Below, one piece after another: positions 33,849 through 43,893 of a DNA stretch of 64,000 bases (position 1 is its first letter; each line of letters starts with the position of its first letter). The notes beneath the pieces are model-generated. The model was not told where the DNA came from. It saw only the letters and a program-made list of their open reading frames with translations, and did no database searches. Position numbers and translations under genes: made by a program. The DNA comes from Alloprevotella sp. (GTDB taxonomy: Bacteria; Bacteroidota; Bacteroidia; Bacteroidales; Bacteroidaceae): NCBI GenBank assembly GCA_017471505.1, contig JAFUTC010000008.1, positions 1 to 64,000 on the forward strand, given 5' to 3'.

Positions 33849-35081
33849 TTAACTGAAGAAGAGATATGTGACACCGATGGCCGCCAGTATGCCGGCAAGG
33901 TCGGCCAATAGTCCGCACTGAACGGCATGGCGTGTCTTGCTGATGCCCACGCTGCCGAAATAGACGGCAAGGATGTAGAAGGTGGTGTCAGTGCTGCCTT
34001 GGAAGATGCAACTGAGTCGTCCGATGAAACTGTCGGCGCCGTAGGTGTTCATCGCATCCACCATCATTCCGCGAGCGCCGCTTCCGCTCAGAGGCTTCAT
34101 GATAGCGGTGGGAAGAGCGGCCACCCAGTCGGATGCACAGCCCAACTGCTCGACGCACCAGCGCAGGCCGTCGATAAGCCAGGTCATGGCGCCCGAAGCA
34201 CGGAACACGCCGATGGCCACCAGAATGGCGATGAGGTAGGGAATAATCTTCACCGAGGTCTCAAAGCCCTCCTTGGCACCTTCGATAAAGGCGTCGTACA
34301 CGTTGATTCTCTTTCGAATGCCGCTGATAATGAAGAGCACGATGACGCCAAAGAGAATAAGATTGGCGCTAAGCGAGCCTACTAGTCCGAGTTGTTCCTG
34401 ATTCAGTTTGCTAAAGCCCCAGATGATTCCGGCCACAAAGAGCGAAGCCACACCAATGGTGAGCAGCAATACGGAGTTGAATATATTGATTCGCTGGTAG
34501 ATGCAGGTGATAATCATACCGGCGAGCGTCGAGCAGAAGGTGGCGATGAGAATGGGGATAAAGATGTCGGTGGCTTGGGCTGCGCCGCACTGGAATCGGT
34601 AGGTCATGACGCCCACGGGAATAAGGGTCAGTCCCGACGTGTTAAGCACGAGGAACATAATCATTGCATTCGACGCCGTATCCTTTTTCTCGTTGAGTGC
34701 CTGCAGGCCTTCCATAGCCTTGAGGCCTAAGGGCGTGGCGGCATTGTCGAGTCCCAGCATGTTGGCTGCCACGTTCATGAACATCTGTCCATATACGGGG
34801 TGGTTCTTGGGTATTTCTGGGAACAACTTACTGAATACGGGCGACAGGCCGCGGGCAAGTGTCTGCACGAGGCCACCTTTCTCGCCAATTTTCATGACGC
34901 CGAGCCAGAGTGAAAGTACGCCGCACAGACCCAGGGAAATCTCAAATCCTTGCTTTGCCATGTCGAATGTGCTGTTCATCATATCGGCAAAGACGCCGGT
35001 ATCGCCGCCTATAAGCAGACGAAGCAGTCCCACGACGAAAGCAATGAGGAAAAATGCAATCCAAATATAGTTTAAGACCAT
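33849..35081 (-). CDS. SpmA/SpmB-like nucleoside-recognition (Gate) domain membrane protein
   Basis: 410 residues with about ten hydrophobic segments. It contains two Gate-type halves: an SpmA-like first half ('NVAANMLGLDNAATPLGLKA') and an SpmB-like second half ('PLSGSGARGMMVDAMNTYG'). This fused form is common in Bacteroidota. Members are thought to be transporters for nucleosides or other small solutes; in sporulating bacteria the separate proteins act in spore core dehydration. No spore genes are nearby, so the substrate here is unknown. A TAATTTCG box at 35102-35109 may be its promoter. Confidence 0.9.
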   Translation of the reverse strand: MVLNYIWIAFFLIAFVVGLLRLLIGGDTGVFADMMNSTFDMAKQGFEISLGLCGVLSLWLGVMKIGEKGGLVQTLARGLSPVFSKLFPEIPKNHPVYGQMFMNVAANMLGLDNAATPLGLKAMEGLQALNEKKDTASNAMIMFLVLNTSGLTLIPVGVMTYRFQCGAAQATDIFIPILIATFCSTLAGMIITCIYQRINIFNSVLLLTIGVASLFVAGIIWGFSKLNQEQLGLVGSLSANLILFGVIVLFIISGIRKRINVYDAFIEGAKEGFETSVKIIPYLIAILVAIGVFRASGAMTWLIDGLRWCVEQLGCASDWVAALPTAIMKPLSGSGARGMMVDAMNTYGADSFIGRLSCIFQGSTDTTFYILAVYFGSVGISKTRHAVQCGLLADLAGILAAIGVTYLFFS

Positions 35082-35171
35082 AGTAAAAGGTGTTTCAAAC
35101 GCGAAATTACAAAGAATTTTCGTAACACAGGCACTCCCCGTTGCTACAAGCCACGTTCCGGCCGTTTCGGG

Positions 35172-36509
35172 CTACGGACGGGTATAGAAATCGGTCATGC
35201 GGATGAGGGCGCGTGTGCAGACAGGGCAGAAATGGGTTACCTCGTTGATTTTCATACGGCACTCCTGCGCGGGGCGGTAGACTCCTTTCGACTGGTAGCC
35301 TCCGCCTTCGAACACGCCTATGCGCTGCGTGGCTTCGTCAATGGCCTTCCATTCCTTTGCGGTCCGGGCCTTGCGATAGTCGGGAATCTTGGCCGGCGGC
35401 GTGGGGATGGCGCAGTTGACGGGCAGCATGTCGGCCCATTTCTTCGAGAAGTCGTGCAGGGTCGTTAGGTTCGGCTCCCACGGCTCGGTGTCGGCGGGAT
35501 AGATAGACTCATATTGGTCGTCGTAGAAGTATTCGTCGCCCAGACCGCCGTATTCGTGGCCGAATTCATGCACGAGCACCTGCGAAAAAGTGCGATGGTC
35601 GGAGGTGGTCAGCGTGAGTTGGTTGTAGATGCCACCGCCGCCGTAGTTGCCGGTATTGGCCAGTACGATGATATGTTCGTAGGGGATGCCGTTCAGACTG
35701 TCGCTCAAGCGAAAAAGACTGCTCGTGGTCAGATAGCGGTCGGTGTAGAACGTGTCGAAGTGACTTTGGCAGGCTGTCGTGTGCCAGATGTGGTGGTGCG
35801 GGATGCTGGGGCCGGAGTCTTTCGAGGGCAAATAGCAGGCCACCACGTTGAAACGGTCCTGCAGGCTAAGGAAAGGTTCGTGTGCGAACAGTGCATCGTA
35901 GGCCCGCTGAGCATCGGAGAAGAACTTGTCCGTTTCGCCCTCGGCATATCCTTCTGCGACAATGACGATATCCACGCATTCGGAGGGCTTGCCGTTTGCT
36001 TTCAGGGTGCGCAGGGTTCCGTCGGACGGTTCGACTTTGCGTATCAGGATGTCTTTCGGGTCAATCGTCTGGGAGTAGGTGGTTTTCGGCTGGCCGTGCG
36101 TGTCGAGCAGGCAGAGCGTGATATCAACGGAGTCTTTCGGATAGGGCACCTGAAACGTTGCCTCGAAGGAGCGCGAGGTGCGAGTGGCCTCCTCGGTGGA
36201 TACCCACTCTTGGAACAGCGTCGAAAAGGTGTGGGTGTAGATGAGTTGCTGCGAGCGGTGGTCGCGCATGAACAACTGGCCGTTGCCACGCAGCATTATT
36301 TCGGAAAGATGGTTGCGCCGGCCTGCCCAACCGGCATACGACGTGGCGCCGGCGTAGAAAATGTGCTGTTCGGCGGCATTGCCGGCCAGGATGAAGTCCA
36401 GGCGCAGGGTTTGGTCGGTGAAATAGTCGTCGAACTGCTGTGCGCGAAGAGTGTGGCACGTGACAGTCAGTACGAGGCACATAGATAGGAAAAGGCGGCG
36501 TAGTCGCAT
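35172..36509 (-). CDS. M64 family zinc metallopeptidase (IgA protease family), secreted
   Basis: 445 residues with a signal peptide (hydrophobic stretch to about 22, then LRAQQ). The M64 zinc motif is explicit: HEFGHEYGGLGDEYFYDD near 316-333, with the HExxH pair and the following GxxDE. An N-terminal beta-rich domain (about 30-160) is the usual Bacteroidota M64 prodomain. The name comes from the Clostridium ramosum IgA protease; the target here is not known. It stands 74 nt from pdxB and may be the last gene of that transcript. Confidence 0.95.
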   Translation of the reverse strand: MRLRRLFLSMCLVLTVTCHTLRAQQFDDYFTDQTLRLDFILAGNAAEQHIFYAGATSYAGWAGRRNHLSEIMLRGNGQLFMRDHRSQQLIYTHTFSTLFQEWVSTEEATRTSRSFEATFQVPYPKDSVDITLCLLDTHGQPKTTYSQTIDPKDILIRKVEPSDGTLRTLKANGKPSECVDIVIVAEGYAEGETDKFFSDAQRAYDALFAHEPFLSLQDRFNVVACYLPSKDSGPSIPHHHIWHTTACQSHFDTFYTDRYLTTSSLFRLSDSLNGIPYEHIIVLANTGNYGGGGIYNQLTLTTSDHRTFSQVLVHEFGHEYGGLGDEYFYDDQYESIYPADTEPWEPNLTTLHDFSKKWADMLPVNCAIPTPPAKIPDYRKARTAKEWKAIDEATQRIGVFEGGGYQSKGVYRPAQECRMKINEVTHFCPVCTRALIRMTDFYTRP

Positions 36510-36583
36510 GGGCGGGGATGTTTATGTGGGTTAAGGTTCGGATTAGTGTCGGAAGTAGGCGGTTCGGACTGTTTTCGGAGGGG

Positions 36584-37651
36584 CTATTTCAGTTTCAGCG
36601 GCGAAAAGACATTCTCGCGTGTCAAGGGACATTCGCGGCGTAGCGGATAGGTGCCGCGTTGTTGTTCGAACTGCATGGGAGCTGCCTTGAAGCGGTTGCT
36701 GTCGAAGAGGGGGTCGTAGTAGCGCAGTGCCTCGGTGACGGGCGGCTGCTCCGTATTGTAGGCAAACGACGGGTCTATCTGCGGAGGCTCCACCTCAAAG
36801 GCAATGTCCGTGCCGAGCCACTCGGCCACGGCTTGCAGCGACATGCGGGTGGCGTTGGCCTTGCCGTCGGCCGAATAGCCTGCGATGTGGGGCGTGGCAA
36901 TAAGGCACCGGTCGCGCAGTTCGCGGTCGGTCGATGGTTCTGTCTGCCACGTGTCGATGACGGCCTCTCGCACGGTTCCGTCGCGTAGGGCTTTCAGCAG
37001 CAACGCCTCGTCGACCACTCCGCCACGGGCCGCATTTATCACGATAGGACGGCGTTCCCGACACAGGTCGAAGAAGTGTGCGCCGGCCAGATGGTAGGTG
37101 GCGTGCGGACCATTGTGGGTCAGCGGTGTATGGAAGGTGATGACGTCCGATTGGCTTATGAGTTCGTTCATACCGACAAGGCCCGCCTCGCCTTTCTCGG
37201 CGCGTGGCGGGTCGCAGAGCAAGGTGCGGACGCCCAGGCCCGACAGACTGGATGCCAGCCTACTGCCGATGTTCCCCACCCCTACGATGCCTACGGTGGC
37301 GGCGGTCAGGTCGAGGCGCTCCATTAGGTGCAGCCGCAGCAAGGTTGTTATCACATATTGCACTACGCTCATGGCGTTCGATGCGGGGCAGCAGCGCCAC
37401 GCTATGCCGGCCTGTTGCAGCCATTCGACGTCAAGATGGTCGTAGCCGCTTGTGGCCGTGACCACCAGTCTTACACTACTGCCTTGCAGCAGCGCTGCGT
37501 CGCAACGGGTGCGTGTCCGGACGATGAGCACGTCTTTGTCCTTCACGTCGGCAGGACTGATGCGTGCGCCGGGCATATAGGTGCAGCAGCCGAGCTGTTC
37601 GGCCTGGCCGTGCAGGTAGGGGATTTTGTCGTCTATCAGTATGCGAGTCAT
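36584..37651 (-). CDS. pdxB: 4-phosphoerythronate dehydrogenase PdxB
   Basis: 355 residues from the ATG at 37651; the open frame to 37924 is a non-coding extension running through the neighbouring gene. It begins 'MTRILIDDKIPYL' and carries the NAD-binding GVGNIGSRLASSL Rossmann motif near 120, the catalytic Arg in 'NAARGGVVDE' and the His in 'ATPHIAGYS'. The C-terminal PdxB dimerisation domain is present. It oxidises 4-phosphoerythronate in pyridoxal-5'-phosphate synthesis. It follows the DUF3108 gene by 17 nt. Confidence 0.95.
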   Translation of the reverse strand: MTRILIDDKIPYLHGQAEQLGCCTYMPGARISPADVKDKDVLIVRTRTRCDAALLQGSSVRLVVTATSGYDHLDVEWLQQAGIAWRCCPASNAMSVVQYVITTLLRLHLMERLDLTAATVGIVGVGNIGSRLASSLSGLGVRTLLCDPPRAEKGEAGLVGMNELISQSDVITFHTPLTHNGPHATYHLAGAHFFDLCRERRPIVINAARGGVVDEALLLKALRDGTVREAVIDTWQTEPSTDRELRDRCLIATPHIAGYSADGKANATRMSLQAVAEWLGTDIAFEVEPPQIDPSFAYNTEQPPVTEALRYYDPLFDSNRFKAAPMQFEQQRGTYPLRRECPLTRENVFSPLKLK

Positions 37652-37668
37652 GTGGCAGCCAATGGAAA

Positions 37669-38544
37669 CTACTTGCCGGTCAGTGCGGTGAGCGGATGAC
37701 GCACGTTCTTCCAACCGGACAGATAGGCTTTTGCCGTGCCGAAACGCAGGTTCATGTCCAGTCGGACAGGCAGGTGGTTGTCGTCGTCGGTCACGTAGAA
37801 GCGCACCACTTCGTTCTCCTTGCCTTTCTCGGTTTCGAGATAGGAGAACACCAGGCAGCGGAACTGTTGGTCGGTGCCTTCCATTTTGACAGTTTCTTTT
37901 CCGCAGTAGAGCAATGTGCGCCACTCCGTGTGCCTGCCTTCGGCGAGCAGAAACTTCTGTCGGTATCCCTTGGTGTACTTGCTTGCGTCAAACGACCTCG
38001 CACGCAGCATCATGGCAACCATGTCGTAGGCGCAGTAGGCACTTTCCAGCACGTCGGTGCGTGGCTCGAGATAGTCGCGCCGGTAATACATCGAAACCTT
38101 GCATTTGCCCGACGGGTAGGTGTAGTTGATTTTTTCTTGCCTATATTGCTTGCCTTCGGTGGCGTTCTTCTCGAAATAGAGAGGGTGTAGGTCGCGTGCC
38201 ACATAAGAAACAAGGGTGTCGCGCATCACAAAGTAGCGGTCGGCCTTCTTGTTAGAGCGTGTGATGAGGCGGGTACGGTAGGCTGGCGTGCCCTTATAGG
38301 ACGTCTGCGAAACGCTCCACGTGGCGTTGCCAACCTTAATCCACACGAATTTCCAATTGAAGTATAGGTCGAAGACGAGTGTCTCGCCGCTCTGGAAAGC
38401 CGAGTTGGGCGCGGCACACTGCGCTTGTGCGGCCGAGTGGCCTATGGCTGTCCACACGCACCACAGGAGTAGCCATCGGCCGACCATGCCGGCGAGCCTA
38501 CTTGCTCTTTTGTTTCTGCTGTTGGCGCTGTATGTTCTTTTCAT
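37669..38544 (-). CDS. DUF3108 domain protein, exported
   Basis: 291 residues. A basic N-terminus and a hydrophobic stretch ending in AAQAQC at about 42 look like a signal peptide. The DUF3108 family hallmarks are visible: 'GETLVFDLYFNWKFVWIKVG', the 'DLHPLYFEKNATEG' block and the 'YVTDDDNHLPVRLDM' end. The family is predicted to be a periplasmic beta-barrel-like fold of unknown function. Its 5' end overlaps the upstream lipoprotein gene by 47 nt, indicating coupled translation with GH3 and the Ig-like protein. Confidence 0.9.
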   Translation of the reverse strand: MKRTYSANSRNKRASRLAGMVGRWLLLWCVWTAIGHSAAQAQCAAPNSAFQSGETLVFDLYFNWKFVWIKVGNATWSVSQTSYKGTPAYRTRLITRSNKKADRYFVMRDTLVSYVARDLHPLYFEKNATEGKQYRQEKINYTYPSGKCKVSMYYRRDYLEPRTDVLESAYCAYDMVAMMLRARSFDASKYTKGYRQKFLLAEGRHTEWRTLLYCGKETVKMEGTDQQFRCLVFSYLETEKGKENEVVRFYVTDDDNHLPVRLDMNLRFGTAKAYLSGWKNVRHPLTALTGK

Positions 38545-40438
38545 GTCCCGTTTGTTTCTTTTGCTTCGACTTTTTGGTCTGCATCTTTGCGGGTTTTTGT
38601 TTCAGGAGCGACCGTTCCGTCAGTTTCCAGGTCTGGTCGATGTCCCAGTTGGCCCGCACCTCGATGCCGGTCGGGAAGTAGTACATCTCTTCGGGTTGCT
38701 CCAGTGGCTCGGCACGTCCGGACGACCATTTGCCGTCACCGTTGCGGTCGAAGAAGCAACGCACGTAGTAGGTGCCGGGAACGATGTAGAAGAAGTCGGC
38801 CCGCTGGTTTTCAACCTTGACTCGGCGCTCCACGCTGGTGGCACTCTTTATCAGTTCGACCACTGCCGTCGAGTCGGCGTCGGGGATGGTGAGGAAAATC
38901 GAGCCGACCTCCTCGTTGGTCGTCACGTGGATGGCCTGGGTCAGTCCGCGGGTGTTTTTTCCGCTCAGGGCTGTGGCGCACAGCGAGTCCATAACCAGTT
39001 TGTACGACTGCCCGGGCCTCCATTCGGCCATCAGGGTGAACTCCTTCAGCCGGGGCTTGAGAATGCGATAGGGCGCGGGGGTTTGAGTGGAGTCGGTAAC
39101 GAGCGTTAGGTGGATGTGGCTCGTGTCCACTTGCATGATAGGCTCTTCAGCCGTGAACACGAGGTTTTGCAGTGGCGTGATAGAGGTGCCTGTCGCCGCC
39201 TTCAGTTCAATGGTCTCGGGTGGCCGTGTCTCTTGCGAGAAGTCGCCTCGCTTGTGGCGGCGGGCCAGTTCTTTCTCCCAGGTCTTCTGCGCCTCCTCTT
39301 CCAGTTTCTTGATTCGTGCGTTGCTCAGACGGGGCACCAGCTCCATCGTATCGGTGCGCAACTCGAGCGCATAGGTGGAGTCGTTCGTTGCCTCGTAGGT
39401 GTAGAGGAACTGGAGCGTGTCGTTGAGAGCCAGGTCTTTGCTCTTGAGCCAATAGATAATGGTGTCGCCCGTCTCGCATGCGTCTTCCACAAACGCATCG
39501 GTGGCGTCGAAGTTGATGCCTTTGATTTCGGGTCGTTTCGAGGGGGTTCCGCTGAACACGGCCGTCATGCGCTCGGGGCGTTCGCGGTTGAATTTGGTAA
39601 GGCCCTTGATGGCGTTCGGCTCCTGGTAGAAACGCATCACCAGGTCGTCGGGCTTGAAGTGGGTGTAGTGTATGGTGCGCACGCTGTCGTATCGCACGGA
39701 GTCGGCCCATATTGTGTCGAACCGGATGTCGGGATAGGCCGACGGGGTGATGGCTTCTTCGAGGAAAGCCAGTCGTTCGCCGCGCGTGTACTTAAAGTCG
39801 CCGTCCATGTCGGCCAATGCATACACGCGGTAGGTGCCTGGTGCCACGCCTTTGATGCTGAAGTGTCCGTCGTCGTCCGTACGGGCCACGCGCTCAAAGG
39901 GTTTCGAGAAAAACAGACTATCCTCCATCGAACTGTAAAGTCCGACCAGGGCACCCTTTACGGGTTCGAGCGTCTCGGCATCGACCACGTTGCCGGCCAC
40001 TTCCATGGTGTCTATCTGTTCGCCAGTAGAGAAATAGTAGGTGAAATTGCCCAGCGGGTTCTTTTCCGTAGCGTCGGTAATGGCGTCACTGAAGTCGATG
40101 GTGTAGGTCGTATTCTCGCGGAGGGTGTCTTGGAGTTGCACGCTGATGCGACGGCCGTTCACCTTGACTTCGGGCACGTCTTGCTGCGGAGGCGAGACCG
40201 TCACCTTCTCGGAGATGTTCTCCACGGCGATAGGTTCGGAGAAGGTGATAATAATCTTCTGCTTTTTCCCAACGGACGTAGTGCCTTGGGCCGGCGAAAT
40301 GGCCACGATGCTCGGAGGAGTCTCGTCGAACGGGCCTCCATCGGGGCCTGTGCCCGGATTGGCGCAGGAGTGGAGCGAGAGCCCTATGGCACACGTCCAC
40401 AGCAGTAGCAGGGCGGTATGTAGTCGGGTCATAGTCAT
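38498..40438 (-). CDS. Ig-like (Big_5) domain lipoprotein
   Basis: 646 residues (a second ATG at 40432 is possible). A lipobox (LHSC at about 24-27) is followed by an SbsA-type Ig-like domain, 'PPSIVAISPAQGTTSVGKKQ' through 'FTYYFSTGE' (about 40-135). A carboxypeptidase-regulatory-like beta-sandwich follows ('AGNVVDAETLEPVKGALVGL'), then more beta-rich repeats. The C-terminal 25 residues are strongly basic and Gln/Lys-rich. A surface-associated or periplasmic role is likely; function unknown. It sits directly after the GH3 gene, whose stop codon it abuts. Confidence 0.85.
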   Translation of the reverse strand: MTMTRLHTALLLLWTCAIGLSLHSCANPGTGPDGGPFDETPPSIVAISPAQGTTSVGKKQKIIITFSEPIAVENISEKVTVSPPQQDVPEVKVNGRRISVQLQDTLRENTTYTIDFSDAITDATEKNPLGNFTYYFSTGEQIDTMEVAGNVVDAETLEPVKGALVGLYSSMEDSLFFSKPFERVARTDDDGHFSIKGVAPGTYRVYALADMDGDFKYTRGERLAFLEEAITPSAYPDIRFDTIWADSVRYDSVRTIHYTHFKPDDLVMRFYQEPNAIKGLTKFNRERPERMTAVFSGTPSKRPEIKGINFDATDAFVEDACETGDTIIYWLKSKDLALNDTLQFLYTYEATNDSTYALELRTDTMELVPRLSNARIKKLEEEAQKTWEKELARRHKRGDFSQETRPPETIELKAATGTSITPLQNLVFTAEEPIMQVDTSHIHLTLVTDSTQTPAPYRILKPRLKEFTLMAEWRPGQSYKLVMDSLCATALSGKNTRGLTQAIHVTTNEEVGSIFLTIPDADSTAVVELIKSATSVERRVKVENQRADFFYIVPGTYYVRCFFDRNGDGKWSSGRAEPLEQPEEMYYFPTGIEVRANWDIDQTWKLTERSLLKQKPAKMQTKKSKQKKQTGHEKNIQRQQQKQKSK

Positions 40439-41950
40439 CTATTTGTTAAGCGGAAGGATGTCGTCGATGATGTGGCGGTTGTTGGCGAGGCGTGGAACTT
40501 TGTGCTGTCCGCCCAGTTTGCCGTTTTTCTTAAGCCATTCGTCAAACAGTCCGGGCTTGGCCACCACAATCTCAAGCGGCTGCAGCGTGATGTCCTTGTA
40601 GCGCTTGGCTTCGTAGTCGGAATTGACGCGTTGGAGGGCCAGGTCGAGCAGCTGGCCGAAGCGGTCGACGTCCTCGGGCATCTTGCTGAACTCGATGAGC
40701 CACTGGTGGCGGCATTTGCCGCTCTGGTCCATAAACACCGGCGCGGCTGTGTATTCGCAGACGATGGCTCCCGTCTGGGCGCAGGCTTCTTTCAGTCCCG
40801 ACTCCGCGTTGTCCACAATCAGTTCTTCGCCAAATGCGTTGATGAAACTCTTGGTGCGGCCTGAAATCTTGAACTTGTAGGGGGCTTTCTGCGTGAAGCA
40901 TACGGTGTCGCCTATCTGGTAGCGCCACAGCCCGCAGCTGGTGGTTATCACCATCGCGTAGTTCTTGCCCACCTCTACGTCCCAGAGCGGCACGACGGTC
41001 GGTTCGGGCCGGCCGACTTCTTCGAGTGGGATGAACTCGTAGAAGACGCCATAGTCGAGCATCAGGAGCATGGCCGGGTCGGCCAGGTCGCTCTGCAGGC
41101 CAAAGAAACCCTCGCTGGCGTTATAGGTCTCCATGTAGTGCATACGGTCGCTGTGTATCAGGCTGTGGTAAAGTTCGCGGTAGGGCGTGAAGGCAATTCC
41201 TCCGTGGAAGAAGACTTCCAGTTCGGGCCATATCTCGTCGAGCGAGTCCTTGCCGCTGAGTTCCAGCATGCGCTTGATGACCGACATCATCCAACTGGGC
41301 ACGCCCGATATATTGGTCACGTTCTGCTGCATGGCCATGCGGGCAATCTTGTCGCGCTTTTCTTCAAAGTCGGGCCAGAGAGCGGTCTGTTTGTCGGGAA
41401 TGCGAAACAGGTTGACAAACGGACTGACGTTTTCTATCAGTATGGCGCTCAGGTCGCCCACGAGCGAGTGAGGCAGGTTGTAGTTGGGCTGGTGGCTGCC
41501 GCCGAGTATGAGCGCCTTGCCACTGAACAGGCGGCTTTGGGGATTGTTGTGCAGATAGAGAGCCACGGCATCCGATCCGCCGGCATAGTGGGTGTCGCGC
41601 AGTCCTTGGGCCGACACGGGGATGAACTTACTCTTGTCGTTGGTGGTGCCCGAACTCTTGGCGTACCATCTTATGCGACCGGGCCAGAGCACGTCGCTTT
41701 CGCCGTGGCGCATGCGGTCGATGTCTGCCTTCAGCGTCTCGTAGTCGTTCACCGGTATGCGGGAGGCAAACTGCTCGTAACTGTCAATCTGCTCGAAGTT
41801 GTTGCGGCAGCCGAACTCGGTGTTCCTGGCTTGGTGGAGCAGGTTCTTGAGCACTTGGCGCTGGATTTGTTCCGCCTGGGAGGCATAGCGTGCAATCTGC
41901 TTTATGCGGCGGCTGAAATAAGGTCGTGTTATGGGTGTCAGGTTTATCAT
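40439..41950 (-). CDS. GH3-family acyl-acid amido synthetase homologue
   Basis: 503 residues. It contains the ATP-binding signature 'KSSGTTNDKSKFIPVS' (about 98-113) and the GH3 middle block 'NASEGFFGLQSD', then a C-terminal domain with 'SGRTKSFINAFGEELIVDNA'. Plant GH3 proteins adenylate and conjugate hormones to amino acids. Bacteroidota encode homologues whose substrates are unknown. It heads a probable operon of four or five genes with the Ig-like protein, DUF3108, pdxB and perhaps M64, and has a -7 box at 42044-42051. Confidence 0.93.
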   Translation of the reverse strand: MINLTPITRPYFSRRIKQIARYASQAEQIQRQVLKNLLHQARNTEFGCRNNFEQIDSYEQFASRIPVNDYETLKADIDRMRHGESDVLWPGRIRWYAKSSGTTNDKSKFIPVSAQGLRDTHYAGGSDAVALYLHNNPQSRLFSGKALILGGSHQPNYNLPHSLVGDLSAILIENVSPFVNLFRIPDKQTALWPDFEEKRDKIARMAMQQNVTNISGVPSWMMSVIKRMLELSGKDSLDEIWPELEVFFHGGIAFTPYRELYHSLIHSDRMHYMETYNASEGFFGLQSDLADPAMLLMLDYGVFYEFIPLEEVGRPEPTVVPLWDVEVGKNYAMVITTSCGLWRYQIGDTVCFTQKAPYKFKISGRTKSFINAFGEELIVDNAESGLKEACAQTGAIVCEYTAAPVFMDQSGKCRHQWLIEFSKMPEDVDRFGQLLDLALQRVNSDYEAKRYKDITLQPLEIVVAKPGLFDEWLKKNGKLGGQHKVPRLANNRHIIDDILPLNK

Positions 41951-42043
41951 CTTGGTGGAGTGGCTTGTGGGGCAGAGCCGTCTGACGGTCGGAAAAATCG
42001 GCAGGACCTTTTGTTTGGACGGCGACCCATTGTTTCGAATTTA

Positions 42044-42051
42044 CAAAAATA
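42044..42051 (-). promoter_or_regulatory. -7 promoter box for the GH3 operon
   Basis: TATTTTTG on the minus strand matches TAnnTTTG. It lies in the 252-nt divergent region between the GH3 gene and the transporter and gives a leader of about 87 nt. Confidence 0.5.
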
Positions 42052-42202
42052 TGGAGTTCTGCCGTTTCTACCAAAACGGAGGCGGTTTTTCAGAGGTTTC
42101 AGTCCGTATGCCTGTCTGGCGGTCGCGGCTCTAAATGGTTTGATTTTCTCGCAACATGTCGTAAATTCGCACCATTATTCTACCATTCGACAAGACTATC
42201 GC

Positions 42203-43876
42203 ATGAATCTGCTCCATTGGATTGACAACGAATTGCTCGGCGTTCCGGCCATCAAGGCCGTGGCCATCATCTGTCTTTGTTGCGCCTTTGGACTGGCGCT
42301 TGGCAAGATTCGGTTTCGCGGCATAAGGCTCGGCGTGACGTTCGTGTTCTTCGTGGGCCTTCTCGTAGGCGGCCTCGGCGTTGCCATAGACCACCAGATG
42401 CTCATCTATGCCGAGGACTTCGGTCTGATAATCTTCGTCTATGTCTTGGGTCTGCAAGTGGGTCCGGGCTTTATGAGCAGTTTCCATGCGGGCGGCACGC
42501 GGCTGTCCTTGCTTAGCATGGGCGTGGTGCTGACGGGCACGCTGATGGCGCTGCTCCCCGTGCTGTTGCAGCAGATGCCGTTGGGCGAGATGATGGGCGT
42601 ATTGTGTGGCGCCACTACCAACACTCCCGCGCTGGCAGCCGCCCAGCAGGCGTTCACGCAAGTGGGACTTCCGTCGGAAGGCATAGCGTCGGCGCTTTCG
42701 CTTGGCGTGACCTACCCCGTGGGAATGATTGGGGTGATTGTGGCGCTTATTGTGATTCGCGTGTTCCTTGTGCGCAGCCACCACACGCTTGAGGAACCCG
42801 AGCACGACGAGGCGTTCATCGCGTCGTTCCTTATCACCAATCCCGACGTCTTCGACCTGCGGATTGTCGACTGTGTCAAGCGGGTCGATTTCCACTTTGT
42901 GGTGAGCCGCATCTGGCGCGACGACCGCGTCATCCTTCCTTTCGGCGACACTGCGCTGAAGAAAGGCGACCGCTTGCTTATTATCATGCAGGAGAAGGAC
43001 GTGGCCGCGCTGGCAGCCTTGCTCGGACAGGTCGACAAGACCGACTGGAATAAGAAAAACATCGACTGGAACAAACTGGATGCCAAACTGGTCAGCGAGC
43101 GCATCCTGATTACCAACAAGCACATCAACGGCAAACGGCTGGGCGCCTTGCATCTGCGCAATCGTTTCGGGGTAACCGTCTCGCGTGTCAAGCGAAGCGG
43201 CCTGCACCTCGTGGCTACGCCCGACCTGGTGCTTCGCATGGGCGACCGTCTTACGGTGGTCGGCGAGGCCGATAGTTGCCACCACGTGGCCGACGAGTTG
43301 GGCAACCGGATTACCGCCCTCAACGAGCCCAACATGGTAACGATTTTCATCGGCATGGTACTCGGACTGTTGCTCGGCTATATTCCGATAGCTGTTCCCG
43401 GCATGTCGGTGCCGCTCCGGCTTGGTTTGGCAGGCGGCCCGATAGTGATGGGCATCCTGATAGGTGCGTTCGGGCCTCGCATCCATATGGTCACCTATGT
43501 CACCACAAGCGCCAACATGCTCATCCGTAGCCTGGGGCTTGCCACCTACCTTGCGTGCCTCGGCCTCGACGCCGGACCGCAGTTTGTGAGCGTTGTGATG
43601 CGCCCGGCGGCCTTGGTGTGGGTTGGCTTCTCGGGGTTGATAGCCGTGGTGCCTGTGCTGCTGTTCGCCTGGATTGCCATGCGCTGGTGCAAGTGCGGCT
43701 ATGCTACCTCGGCCGGCATGCTTTGCGGCGCCATGGCCAACCCGATTGCGCTCGACTACTATAATACAACCGTGAAGACCGACAACGCCAACGTGGCCTA
43801 TGCTACGGTCTATCCGCTGTCTATGTTCGTGCGCATCATAGTGGCTCAACTCATTGTTGTGCTCTGTTGTTCCTGA
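42203..43876 (+). CDS. TrkA-C domain transporter of the aspartate-alanine exchanger type (YidE/YbjL-like)
   Basis: 557 residues from the ATG at 42203; the open frame continues upstream to 41138, but that part is antisense to the GH3 gene. Two sets of about five hydrophobic segments surround a central hydrophilic region with two TrkA-C (RCK_C) domains (about 200-375), where 'FGDTALKKGDRLLIIMQEKD' and 'VLRMGDRLTVVGEAD' mark the two copies. The membrane repeats 'GLQVGPGFMSSF' and 'GLDAGPQFVSVV' are typical of the AAE family. It is probably an anion or amino-acid exchanger; the substrate is unknown. Confidence 0.92.
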   Translation: MNLLHWIDNELLGVPAIKAVAIICLCCAFGLALGKIRFRGIRLGVTFVFFVGLLVGGLGVAIDHQMLIYAEDFGLIIFVYVLGLQVGPGFMSSFHAGGTRLSLLSMGVVLTGTLMALLPVLLQQMPLGEMMGVLCGATTNTPALAAAQQAFTQVGLPSEGIASALSLGVTYPVGMIGVIVALIVIRVFLVRSHHTLEEPEHDEAFIASFLITNPDVFDLRIVDCVKRVDFHFVVSRIWRDDRVILPFGDTALKKGDRLLIIMQEKDVAALAALLGQVDKTDWNKKNIDWNKLDAKLVSERILITNKHINGKRLGALHLRNRFGVTVSRVKRSGLHLVATPDLVLRMGDRLTVVGEADSCHHVADELGNRITALNEPNMVTIFIGMVLGLLLGYIPIAVPGMSVPLRLGLAGGPIVMGILIGAFGPRIHMVTYVTTSANMLIRSLGLATYLACLGLDAGPQFVSVVMRPAALVWVGFSGLIAVVPVLLFAWIAMRWCKCGYATSAGMLCGAMANPIALDYYNTTVKTDNANVAYATVYPLSMFVRIIVAQLIVVLCCS

Positions 43877-43893
43877 AAACCACACCATAGTCT

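Noticed and set aside
41138-43876. A 912-residue protein on the plus strand
   Set aside because: The upstream 355 codons are antisense to the GH3 gene and show no family features. The transporter begins at the ATG at 42203, where the first membrane segment starts.
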